Shown piece after piece: positions 1 to 8,241 of a DNA stretch of 64,000 nucleotides. The stretch is from an uncultured Latescibacterota bacterium (lineage in GTDB: Bacteria > Latescibacterota > UBA2968 > UBA8231). Numbering within the stretch: position 1 is the first letter of the stretch; every line of letters begins with the position of its first letter. The stretch is taken from assembly GCA_951813615.1 (NCBI GenBank), contig OX638377.1:1488001-1552000 (forward strand), read 5' to 3'. Under the pieces are notes generated by a model. That model ran no database searches, was not told where the DNA came from, and saw only the letters and a program-made list of their open reading frames with translations. The position numbers and the translations under genes are program-made.

Positions 1-270
1 ACCCTCGATTTCGATCTGGCCCTCGACGTAAGCGCGACCGATGGCGTACTCGTCGAGTCTTTTGCTGAGTATCTCGTCGGAGTGGAAGACGACGCTAAAG
101 TCTGGTTCGCCCGCCGGTCCCAAGCGCAAGGTCTCGCCTTGTGCAAAGGTAAACTGGCAGGGGATGGGGATGTCGGCGAGGGCGGCGTAGACTAGGCGGG
201 CAGCCGCGCATTGGGGCTTGGGGGGCGGGGCTTGCTCTCGCTCTTGCTGTAATTGGGGCTGTGCGGTCAT
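1..270 (-). CDS. Cyclopropane-fatty-acid-synthase-like methyltransferase, N-terminal part
   Basis: This reading frame begins with ATG at 270 on the minus strand and runs off the window edge, so only the first 90 residues are visible. An AGGA ribosome-binding site lies about 9 bases upstream of the ATG. A Gln/Pro/Glu-rich leader is followed by a segment ending in RAYVEGQIEIEG. That tyrosine-valine-glutamate-glycine pattern resembles the N-terminal domain of cyclopropane-fatty-acyl-phospholipid synthases and related SAM-dependent methyltransferases, which modify membrane phospholipid acyl chains. The SAM-binding domain lies outside the window, so the assignment rests on the N-terminal domain only. 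It is transcribed divergently from the solute-binding protein gene. Confidence 0.55.
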   Translation of the reverse strand, partial: MTAQPQLQQEREQAPPPKPQCAAARLVYAALADIPIPCQFTFAQGETLRLGPAGEPDFSVVFHSDEILSKRLDEYAIGRAYVEGQIEIEG

Positions 271-386
271 GATGGTTTTTCCTGGCGGCACAATTAGTTG
301 CGCAAAGGAGACGTTTAGTATTAAAGGAGTACAGATTATTAAACTTTGCCCGATTAGTCAAGAAGATGGGTAAAAGGAGCGAGGTT

Positions 387-2390
387 ATGCAGGTGATTGG
401 ATGGGGTAGGATGGTGTGGAATATAGGCGCAGTTGCGTGGTTGGGCTGTGCGCCGGTCGAAGCGGAGCGCCCGGCCGCAGCGGTCGATGTCCAGCGCGCG
501 GTGCCGACGGGAGACATCCCGCAGCGCGCGTGGCCAGAGGCTTGGTTCCGGCCGCCGGCTACGGCTGCGACCGTGGGATTGCAGACCTTCCGCCAGTCGC
601 CGATGCTCGATGAATTGGTGGCTACCGGTGAATTGCTGCCGGTCGCCGAGCGCCTGCCCGACGACCCGGTGGTGGTTGAACCCTTTGGCGAGATTGGCCG
701 CTATGGGGGCACGGCCCGGTTGTTCTTCGCAGGTGAAAGCCTGATCAACGTGCCCGAAGGGGTGCTGCGTCCGGGGCCGCAAATGCGGTTGAATCTGCCG
801 AATTTTGCGGCCAAGGCCGAATACCTCAATGGTGCGCGGACTTTGCGGATCACCTTGCGCCCGGGCCACAAGTGGTCCGACGGCCATCCCGTAACGGCTG
901 ACGACTACGCGTTCTGGTTCGACCACGTGCTGATGAACGAGGAGCTCACGCCGGTGGTGGAGCCTCGGTTCAAGGGCGCGCGGTTCGAAAAGCACGATGC
1001 GCACAGTTTTAGTTATCACTTTCCCCAGCCGATGCCGCTGTTTGTCAACCACCTTGCCCACAACAGTTCGCGCTTGGCGATGCCAGCGCACTTCATGCGC
1101 CGCTACCACCCGGCGTTTACCGATCCCGCACAGTTGGAGCGCGAAGCCGCAGAGTTGGGTTTGCAGGACTGGCTAACCTATTTCGGGGCGGTCAATAGCA
1201 CGACCGACCTGATTCACTTCAACCGCCCGGTGCTGACGGCGTACGTATTGGTCAGCCGGACCTCGACGCGCGCGCTGCTGCGCCGCAACCCCTACTATTT
1301 CAAGGTGGATCCCAAGGGCAACCAATTACCCTATATCGACTACTTGGAGGTACAACGGGTCGATAGCTCCGAGATCATGGCGGCCAAAGCCTCAACTGGA
1401 CAGGTTGACTTCGCTGGACGGCAGTTTATGACGGCCGATATTCCGCTGTTTAAGCGCTTTGAGCAGAACAATGGCTATTCCACGTACGTCTGGCCACGGC
1501 CGTACGGATCGGACGTAGTGTTGCAGTTCAATTTGAATCATCCCGACGAGGGGTTGCGGCGGATTTTCCAGGACGTGCGCTTCCGCCGGGCGATGTCGCT
1601 GGCCATCAATCGAGAGGAAATCAACGACATCGTTTACTTCGGGTACGGGGTACCGCGTCAACTCACGGTGGTGTCTGCGAGCCGCTACTTCGAGCCGGAA
1701 TTTGCCACGGCGTGGGCGGAGTTTGACCCGGCGCGGGCCAATGCCTTGTTCGATGAGATGGGACTTGTCGATCGCGACGGGGATGGAAGACGTGAGCGGC
1801 TCGACGGCAAACCGTTGCAAATCACCTTGGAGTACATGATCGGCGAGACGCCCAAGCAGGTTACCTTGGACTTGGTCACAGCCCACTGGCGCGAGGTGGG
1901 GGTAAGCGTCAATCTCAAACAAATCAGCGGCACACTGCAGCGGATCCGCGCTAGAGCGGGCTTGATGGACATGACCATCTGGCACGCCGACCGCAACGCG
2001 GATATCCTCTTTCCCATTGAGCCTTATTGGTACGTGCCGACCAATGGCGGTTGGGAACAGAGCCAGTGGTCCAAGTGGACGCGGTGGTATTTCTCAGACG
2101 GCGTGCTCGGGTGGGAGCCGCCAGCGCAGATCAAGGAGCTGATCGGCTGGTGGGAGATACTGCGCCGCACTACGGACGAGGACGAACGCATTGCGATGGG
2201 CAAGAAGATCCTTCGCAGCCAAGCCGAGAATCTGTGGGCACTCGGCGTCATTGGTTTAGGACCGCATCCGGTCGTGGTCAGCCGCAAGCTGCACAATGTG
2301 CCGCCCCAGGGCTATTGGGGTTGGGATTCGCGCTGGACGTGGCCGTACTATCCAGAGACTTGGTATTTGGATGAGGGAGTTGCGAATTAG
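387..2390 (+). CDS. ABC transporter solute-binding protein, family 5 (peptide/oligosaccharide type)
   Basis: The product is a 667-residue periplasmic or lipid-anchored binding protein of the SBP_bac_5 (DppA/OppA-like) family, which captures peptides, oligosaccharides or other solutes for an ABC importer. The start at 387 follows AAAGGAG by about 8 bases; an upstream in-frame ATG at 366 has no such site. The N-terminus is hydrophobic with a cysteine at residue 21, but the lipobox is weak. The family core is visible from about residue 90: a GRYGGT-type beginning, the LRPGHKWSDGHPVTADDYAF motif, and the VRFRRAMSLAINREEI motif near residue 395. No permease or ATPase gene lies beside it, so it would have to use a transporter encoded elsewhere. 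The substrate cannot be predicted. Confidence 0.85.
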   Translation: MQVIGWGRMVWNIGAVAWLGCAPVEAERPAAAVDVQRAVPTGDIPQRAWPEAWFRPPATAATVGLQTFRQSPMLDELVATGELLPVAERLPDDPVVVEPFGEIGRYGGTARLFFAGESLINVPEGVLRPGPQMRLNLPNFAAKAEYLNGARTLRITLRPGHKWSDGHPVTADDYAFWFDHVLMNEELTPVVEPRFKGARFEKHDAHSFSYHFPQPMPLFVNHLAHNSSRLAMPAHFMRRYHPAFTDPAQLEREAAELGLQDWLTYFGAVNSTTDLIHFNRPVLTAYVLVSRTSTRALLRRNPYYFKVDPKGNQLPYIDYLEVQRVDSSEIMAAKASTGQVDFAGRQFMTADIPLFKRFEQNNGYSTYVWPRPYGSDVVLQFNLNHPDEGLRRIFQDVRFRRAMSLAINREEINDIVYFGYGVPRQLTVVSASRYFEPEFATAWAEFDPARANALFDEMGLVDRDGDGRRERLDGKPLQITLEYMIGETPKQVTLDLVTAHWREVGVSVNLKQISGTLQRIRARAGLMDMTIWHADRNADILFPIEPYWYVPTNGGWEQSQWSKWTRWYFSDGVLGWEPPAQIKELIGWWEILRRTTDEDERIAMGKKILRSQAENLWALGVIGLGPHPVVVSRKLHNVPPQGYWGWDSRWTWPYYPETWYLDEGVAN

Positions 2391-2418
2391 CCGCGAGTGC
2401 TGCGCAAATAGTTGTCTT

Positions 2419-2446
2419 TTGCCGTTATCTGTATTTTTATTAATAT
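2419..2446 (+). promoter_or_regulatory. Candidate sigma70-type promoter for the CBM9-like gene
   Basis: TTGCCG at 2419-2424 and TAATAT at 2441-2446 are separated by 16 bases in an AT-rich gap of about 185 bp between the binding-protein gene and the CBM9-like gene. The spacing and hexamers fit a housekeeping promoter. No experimental support; similar matches occur by chance in AT-rich stretches. Confidence 0.35.
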
Positions 2447-2576
2447 TGTGCCGATGTTTATCAACTATAAAGAGCTGTTGAAAGGAGGTAAAGAAAGGCC
2501 ATTTTAGGCATTAGAAGCTCACTTTTAGTTTTTTTGACGAATGTTCAAACCACGAATCCATGAGGTGAATCGCATT

Positions 2577-3530
2577 ATGAAGAAGATTTTGAGCATCGCG
2601 AGTATTTTGGCCCTAGGCATCATGTTGCAGGCCAGCGCGGTATCGGCTCACGTGCCGATACCCGGCATTGACTCCGGTACGCTTTTCCAATGGCCTGCTG
2701 GCCTGGAACCGACCTTGGACGGGGACCTCTCTGAATGGGATATCGTCCCTGAGGATTACTACGTCCCCTTTGACTCGCACTTCGAGTACTATCTCGGCTT
2801 GGGCCATGAAAACGACGAGAGCAATCTGTCGTTTCGGGTGGTGGCCGCTTGGAGCGCGGGGACCAACCGCCTCTATTTTATGATGGAGCGCTTCGATAAT
2901 CTCTGGGTCCGCACAGGCTTTGGTCAGACCGCAGCTGGCGACGATAGCTGGGAGATCATGATCGACGCTGACCACGGCGGCGACCGGCACTTTGCCCTCC
3001 CCGACGATTTCGAAGACGCCGACGAGCGCGACCGCAACCAGGGCCGCTTCGCCCAGAACGCTCATTACGTTTGGCCCGAAATGCCCGACGCCAACCGGGC
3101 CGTCGGCTGGAAGTGGTTCTTCAACAGCAAATCCACTTGGCACGACGTTCCTCCGTGGGGCGATTACGGTTTCCAGCTAGACGGCGAAGTCAACTCGGGC
3201 GAGGCCACGGCGCGCATCGAGGTGATGACGATCGCGTGGGATGACTTCCACTGGGTCGGTCCCGACGAGAGCCTGGTCCACACCTTCACCGAGGGCAATA
3301 CCATCGGTCTGGGTTGGGTTGTTCACGACATAGACAACACCGCAGAGGACAATGGCGGAGCCAGCGCTGGCGGCTGGGGCATCAATCCCAACATCCAGAT
3401 GTGGTTCGACTGCGTCAACTGCTCAGACTTTTTGCTAGCTCCGATGGATCCTCGCGTGGATTTCAGCAGCGTTGGAACCGCGGTAGAGGAAGAAAGCTGG
3501 GGACGCATTAAGGCGGCCTATATCCAGTAG
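2577..3530 (+). CDS. Secreted CBM9-like carbohydrate-binding domain protein
   Basis: This 317-residue protein starts with a clear signal peptide (MKKILSIASILALG, cleavage likely after VSA near residue 25). The start at 2577 is preferred over the ATG at 2541 because GAGGTG lies 10 bases upstream and the signal peptide begins exactly there. The mature part opens with PTLDGDLSEWD, the hallmark of CBM9-like domains, which bind sugars or act as periplasmic/extracellular accessory domains. Aromatic residues are abundant, and no catalytic motif is evident. A related protein with the same DGD.SDWD opening lies at 20128-21222. A strong hairpin follows the gene, so it is probably transcribed alone or with the upstream binding protein. 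The ligand is unknown. Confidence 0.75.
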   Translation: MKKILSIASILALGIMLQASAVSAHVPIPGIDSGTLFQWPAGLEPTLDGDLSEWDIVPEDYYVPFDSHFEYYLGLGHENDESNLSFRVVAAWSAGTNRLYFMMERFDNLWVRTGFGQTAAGDDSWEIMIDADHGGDRHFALPDDFEDADERDRNQGRFAQNAHYVWPEMPDANRAVGWKWFFNSKSTWHDVPPWGDYGFQLDGEVNSGEATARIEVMTIAWDDFHWVGPDESLVHTFTEGNTIGLGWVVHDIDNTAEDNGGASAGGWGINPNIQMWFDCVNCSDFLLAPMDPRVDFSSVGTAVEEESWGRIKAAYIQ

Positions 3531-3567
3531 TTCGCTTCTCGTTCCCAACTATCAGTAACTGCTAGTC

Positions 3568-3604
3568 TCAGAAGGGGAGGTGTCTCGCGCATCTCCCCTT
3601 CTGA
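3568..3604 (+). terminator. Strong hairpin, probable terminator or attenuator
   Basis: A perfect 12-bp stem (TCAGAAGGGGAG at 3568-3579 pairing with 3593-3604) encloses a 13-base loop and is followed by TTTCTG. It lies 38 bp after the CBM9-like stop codon and 30 bp before the next start codon, so it could end the upstream transcript or set the level of the long downstream operon. The T-run is short. Confidence 0.6.
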
Positions 3605-3633
3605 TTTCTGCCTTCCCCGTGGGAGATGCAGTC

Positions 3634-5622
3634 ATGGTCGCATTCAGAGGCTTCTGCGCCGCGCTTTTGTTGGCCGCGAGTAGTATCCCGGTCGCAGGAT
3701 TGACCGTCTATCGGCTAGGTGGTGAGGGCTTGCCACCGCCGCCCGAAGTAGCCAGCGGACAAGCCGATTTAGTTCAATTTAGCTGGGCCGAACTCGATCC
3801 CGACCTGCAGGGGATAAGCGAATCCCTGACGATTGCCCCTGATGCCATTTCCCCGTTGTTCTTCCCTGCGGATGTCAATATCGCACCGACGGTCAAGGAT
3901 CGCGGCGGCTATCTACAGACCCAGGGTTTTCAGGCTTGGGTCGAAACCGATGACATAATCTTAATAAACGACGGCGACCCCGCGACGGCCTATTACGAGA
4001 AGAAGGGGTCCAATCAGGTGAACGTGGGAGATGACTTGCGGTTCGGCAAAGTTTTACTGTTCGACCTCGGCGGTTTGTTTGCGGTGGATCGAATCCGCTT
4101 TTTTACGCGCGCTGGCAACGAAGCCAATTACATCGAACTCTTCCACATCTGGACCAATACGCTGACGAATGAAGAAGCCGGGATCAGCAGCGTGGACCTC
4201 TGTACCGCTGGCAGGACGGACAATTGTTTGAGCTTCATCAACAGGGCACACCGCGACCTCTACAATCGCAAGGACATGTATTTCAACGCGCTGTTGGAGG
4301 TCAAGGAAAACACCCGCTCGACCGTAGAAGTGGAACTCACCGGCGAATACATCCGCCGCGTGGTGATGTTCGTGCCGTCGCAGCTAACTCGGGACTGGGA
4401 GATCGCCGAGTTTGAGATCTTTGCGCCCGGCTATGTGCCCAACGCCTCGTATCTTTCCAACATCCTCGATCTCGGCAAAGAAGTCTCGCTAGGCGAGCTG
4501 CGCTGGTCGGGGACCAAGGCCGCGGAGGCCGCGGTCAACATCCGCAGCCGGAGCGGTAGCGATGTCGATCCCAACATATACTGGCGCCATACATTCCGGG
4601 GCGACGAGCAGGTTAGCTACGACGCCAGGGGCAATCCGCTGACCTTGCGCACGTATGGGCGGTTGGAAATTTCCGAACGCGGCAAGATCACCCGCGACGC
4701 GGCAAATTGGGATTTCTGGTCGAAGACCTACGATTTTAGCGACAGTGTTGGGACGCGCTGGTCGGCGACTAAGCCCCGGAGCTTTGTCCAGCTTGAGTTG
4801 GATTTTCAGTCGAACATCGCCGCGGGCAGCCGGATGAATTACTTGGAATTCACTGCGTCCCCGCCGGCGGTTACGACGCTGGTGGGAGAAATCGATCCCT
4901 ATCAGGTGGAGACGGCCGAGGTAACGCAGTTCACCTATGCCGTCCGGCCTACCATCGGACTTGACGACCCGGGGTTTGACCATTTGGAAATCTCGGCCCA
5001 AGGCGGACGGCTAGTGAGTATCGATGGCGTGCGGATCGGGGGCCAAGAGGTAGCTTTTGAGCGAGTCGAAGAAGGGGCTGAACGGCTGGTGGTGAGCGTG
5101 CCTAGGTTAGACGTGGACCGTACTGAAGAGGTGATGGAGGTGGATTTCAGCGCCGAGATTTTTCGCTACGGAGCGACCTTTGCCGGTCGCGTGTTCGACA
5201 GCCAAACCCCACAGGAAATTTGGCAACCGGTGCAGCCCGGCGACGCCACGGCGCTCAGGGACGGCAATAGCCTTTCGGTGCAGGCCCTTGCGCTAGGCAC
5301 CCGGGTCCTCGGTGTGCTAGACCTAGCTGGGGGCGTTGTTTCGCCCAATGGCGACGGCGTCAACGACGGGTTAGACATCGCCTATGATTTGCTCAAACTG
5401 GTGGCACCGACCCCGGTGGTGGTGGAGGTGCGGGACTTGGCCGGCGGGTTAGTGCGCGAAGTGTACAATGGTCTCGACGCGGCCGGTCGCCACCGGCGGC
5501 AGTGGGACGGTTTGGATGAACACGGGCAGCAGGTGGCACCCGGTGTTTACATTTGCCGCGTCGAGGTAGAGACCGAGGAGGGGCGGCGGCAGCGCGCAGG
5601 GGTCGTAGCGGTCGCCTATTGA
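3634..5622 (+). CDS. Secreted discoidin-like / FlgD-Ig C-terminal domain protein (paralogue A)
   Basis: The 662-residue product has a signal peptide (about residues 1-22, ending near PVAG). The start at 3634 has GGGAG 8 bases upstream; the earlier ATG at 3580 lies inside the hairpin. Around residues 110-160 an INDGDPATAYY...LLFDLGG...VDRIRFF pattern resembles F5/8 type C (discoidin-like) domains. The last ~95 residues begin VSPNGDGVNDG and end with a PGVYICRVEV strand, as in FlgD-like Ig domains that often terminate secreted proteins of FCB bacteria and may act as sorting or anchoring modules. Sequences such as PNASYLSNILDLG are shared with the paralogue at 8242 (PRADYLSNIFDFG). It is the first gene of a run with two more such proteins, two outer-membrane proteins and a parvulin. 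The cargo or ligand is unknown. Confidence 0.7.
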   Translation: MVAFRGFCAALLLAASSIPVAGLTVYRLGGEGLPPPPEVASGQADLVQFSWAELDPDLQGISESLTIAPDAISPLFFPADVNIAPTVKDRGGYLQTQGFQAWVETDDIILINDGDPATAYYEKKGSNQVNVGDDLRFGKVLLFDLGGLFAVDRIRFFTRAGNEANYIELFHIWTNTLTNEEAGISSVDLCTAGRTDNCLSFINRAHRDLYNRKDMYFNALLEVKENTRSTVEVELTGEYIRRVVMFVPSQLTRDWEIAEFEIFAPGYVPNASYLSNILDLGKEVSLGELRWSGTKAAEAAVNIRSRSGSDVDPNIYWRHTFRGDEQVSYDARGNPLTLRTYGRLEISERGKITRDAANWDFWSKTYDFSDSVGTRWSATKPRSFVQLELDFQSNIAAGSRMNYLEFTASPPAVTTLVGEIDPYQVETAEVTQFTYAVRPTIGLDDPGFDHLEISAQGGRLVSIDGVRIGGQEVAFERVEEGAERLVVSVPRLDVDRTEEVMEVDFSAEIFRYGATFAGRVFDSQTPQEIWQPVQPGDATALRDGNSLSVQALALGTRVLGVLDLAGGVVSPNGDGVNDGLDIAYDLLKLVAPTPVVVEVRDLAGGLVREVYNGLDAAGRHRRQWDGLDEHGQQVAPGVYICRVEVETEEGRRQRAGVVAVAY

Positions 5623-5648
5623 AACCGGCTAGTTCAGGAGATTGGGCT

Positions 5649-8216
5649 ATGGTCAGCGGAAAGTGCGCACTTGCGCTCGGTTTGGGTCTTGGGTTGTGGG
5701 GGTTGGTTGGGGCGCAGAATCACGCATTGCGGTCCGACCACGTCGTTGTAAACAGCCAACGCCATTGGAATAATTGGGCCTTTGTCGAGGGAACACTGGG
5801 TATCTCTGCTAGTGGGGAGATCGCTCCGGCCTTCGTGCCCAAGGACCATAACGCCGTAACGGACATTGTCCAACACCTGCAGCGCCTCGCCGATAACGCG
5901 ACCGTGCTCGACGCGATCGAAGCCGGTACCAACAAGGCGGCGGTCGCCAACCTCTTCGATGGCGACCCAACGACCTATTGGGAGCCGGACCCGGACAGCC
6001 CATTGCGGGACTGGTGGTTCCAGGTCGATATGGGACGACTGATTAATGCCACGCGAGTCGGGTTGCAATTTGTGCCCGAGGGGCAGGGCGATCCCTTTTT
6101 GCAGTTCGCGGTGCTGACGGCCGACAACGCCGATCAGGGCAACAAGATCGCGGGCAAGGTGCCCATGCACTTGGTGTACCGGACGCCAAGCGACAACAAA
6201 AACCAGCGCGAGTTCGAGTTCGACTTGAACCGAGGGGAGCTGATCAACCCCACTCCCGGCGTGGATTTTGCAGGCGATATGGTGCGCTTCGTGCAAGTCG
6301 TGGTCACCGAAAGTGATGGCGCGCGTGCCGTGGAGGTGTCGGCTGACGAATACGAGGCATTAGCCAGCCGCGACAAGGGAGACGTGGTCTTCTACAAGCA
6401 AGTGGGGGAGGGGGAAGTGGAGGTCGAGGAGGCGATCTACGAGGCGATTGACTCGCAACTGCGCGGCCCGGTGCGCTATTATCGGCGGGAGCGGCCGCGC
6501 TTGGCTGAGTTGGCCGTCTATGAGTTGGGCAAGAACATTTCGCAGGGCATGATCTTAGACCGCAACGGTAGCGCCGAGAGTTCCCACGATGGGTCTGTGG
6601 GCAATCTAGTAGATGGGGAAGGCACCTATCTGACCTTCAATCTCAAAGCCTTTCAGACGGGGAACGTGGAATTCGGCGAGCGCTTTCTGGAGTTCGACCT
6701 AGGCGCTTCTTACTGGCTCGACACCGTGCAGCTATGGTACAGCCTCAGCGTTGCTGGCGGCCGACTGGCTGGAGCCAGTTTTCATCGCTACGAAATCCAG
6801 ACTTCGGACGGCACCCCCGCTCCTGGCGGCGGTCGGTTGTGGGTAGTTCCCGAACAGATTCGCGGTTTGGGCACGGCGTATGAAGTCAACACCTTTCAGC
6901 CGACGCCAGCCCGCTTTATGCGCATAGCCTATCCTTTTGCCAGCAGTGAGTCGGGCCGGGAGGGAAATAAAGCGCGCCCCCGCGAAGTGCAGATCTACGG
7001 CGAGGGGCACCACCCCGAGGTGGCGCTGGAGTCGGGGTTGATCCCATTGCAGGGAGCCAAGAATCTAGTGTCGATCGAATGGGAGGCGGACACGCCCCCG
7101 GGTACGTCCGTGCAAATCCAGACCCGCACTGGCAATGAGGTCTCCGAAGCGTACCGGTACTACGACAGTGGCGGCGTGGAAGTCTCGGAAGGTAAATACG
7201 CGAAGCTAGGTTTTTTCAAAAAGGGCCGGATCGACACCCTGCAGGTGGCCGGCTCCGACTGGAGCAACTGGAGCGCACCCTACGCGCGTTCCGGCGACCC
7301 TATTGCCTCGCCCAGCCCGCGCCAATACCTGACCTTGCGCGCTCAGTTGACGACCACAGATCCCATGCACGCCGCCAGCCTGCACTCCATCCGCTTGAAC
7401 TTCAATCCACCGGTAGCGAAACAAATACAAGGCGAATTGGACATTGGGGTCTTTGAGCGCTTGGGCGCGCCGCAAGAGGTTTCGCTGTTCGTCAAGCCGA
7501 CCTTCGCGGCGCAGGATTTGGGCTTTGACGAGATCCTAGTGCGCACGCCGCCAGATATGTCGCTCGAATTCGGCGCGTTGCGCTTGGGCAGCTCGGCGCA
7601 GTGGGAAAGCGGCCAAGCCGAAGAGCTGGCCGATGTGCAGGTGATGGAGACGCGCTCCGACTCGCTCTGGTTGCGCCTCGACCGGCTGGTAAAGCGGGGT
7701 GGTCAGGTCGATTTGATCGAGGTGCGGTTTACGACGGCGCTGTTTGCCCCTGGGGCAGTGCTCCAGGCGGCGCTGGGCAATTCGTCGTTGGCCAACTCGT
7801 GGCAACAAGTTGATCCGGCGGACGTGACCGAACTGGCCCAGAGCCAGGGACTGCAAATCCTCGCTTCGGTGCAGGACAACAAAGTTCTCGGCGACCTAGG
7901 AATTCAGCCAGAGGTAGTGACGCCCAACGGCGACGGAGTCAACGACGCGCTAACCATTGATTTTACCGTGCGTCGATTGAGTGGTGCACGCCCCGTCAAA
8001 GTGCGGATCTACGACCTAGGCGGTCGGCTGGTGCGCCGACTCGATACCCAGAAACCTCTAGTGGCCGGGAAATACGTGCTCGACTGGGCGGCCGATGACG
8101 AGCAAGGACAGCTAGTGCCACCCGGAATTTACATTTTGCGCATCGACATTGATGCGGATTCGGATCGCGACGTGCGGCAAACAGGGGTTCAGCGCCTGCT
8201 GCACGTGGCGTATTGA
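5649..8216 (+). CDS. Secreted discoidin-like / FlgD-Ig C-terminal domain protein (paralogue B)
   Basis: This 855-residue protein starts at 5649, 26 bp after the previous stop, with AGGAG upstream and a signal peptide ending in GLVGAQ. Two discoidin-like segments are visible: one near residues 95-160 (FDGDPTTYWEPD, the classic pattern of these domains) and one near residues 320-450 (VGNLVDGEGTYLTF, then RFMRIAYPF). The C-terminal ~95 residues open with VVTPNGDGVNDAL and end in a PGIYILRIDID strand, matching the FlgD-like Ig domains of the neighbouring paralogues. The middle segment QGELDIGVFERLG...QDLGFDEI is alignable by eye with the equivalent segments of A and C. It is probably secreted and surface-bound; no enzyme motif was seen. 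Confidence 0.7.
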   Translation: MVSGKCALALGLGLGLWGLVGAQNHALRSDHVVVNSQRHWNNWAFVEGTLGISASGEIAPAFVPKDHNAVTDIVQHLQRLADNATVLDAIEAGTNKAAVANLFDGDPTTYWEPDPDSPLRDWWFQVDMGRLINATRVGLQFVPEGQGDPFLQFAVLTADNADQGNKIAGKVPMHLVYRTPSDNKNQREFEFDLNRGELINPTPGVDFAGDMVRFVQVVVTESDGARAVEVSADEYEALASRDKGDVVFYKQVGEGEVEVEEAIYEAIDSQLRGPVRYYRRERPRLAELAVYELGKNISQGMILDRNGSAESSHDGSVGNLVDGEGTYLTFNLKAFQTGNVEFGERFLEFDLGASYWLDTVQLWYSLSVAGGRLAGASFHRYEIQTSDGTPAPGGGRLWVVPEQIRGLGTAYEVNTFQPTPARFMRIAYPFASSESGREGNKARPREVQIYGEGHHPEVALESGLIPLQGAKNLVSIEWEADTPPGTSVQIQTRTGNEVSEAYRYYDSGGVEVSEGKYAKLGFFKKGRIDTLQVAGSDWSNWSAPYARSGDPIASPSPRQYLTLRAQLTTTDPMHAASLHSIRLNFNPPVAKQIQGELDIGVFERLGAPQEVSLFVKPTFAAQDLGFDEILVRTPPDMSLEFGALRLGSSAQWESGQAEELADVQVMETRSDSLWLRLDRLVKRGGQVDLIEVRFTTALFAPGAVLQAALGNSSLANSWQQVDPADVTELAQSQGLQILASVQDNKVLGDLGIQPEVVTPNGDGVNDALTIDFTVRRLSGARPVKVRIYDLGGRLVRRLDTQKPLVAGKYVLDWAADDEQGQLVPPGIYILRIDIDADSDRDVRQTGVQRLLHVAY

Positions 8217-8241
8217 CCAAGCTATAAGGAGATAGTCGGCT

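Noticed and set aside
283..305. Sigma54-like -24/-12 element upstream of the solute-binding protein gene
   Set aside because: The GG to GC distance is 11 bases rather than the required 10, and no bacterial enhancer-binding protein gene is nearby.
2478..2500. Strong Shine-Dalgarno-like AAAGGAGGT in the gap before the CBM9-like gene
   Set aside because: No ATG, GTG or TTG with a usable frame follows at the right distance, so no hidden gene is supported.
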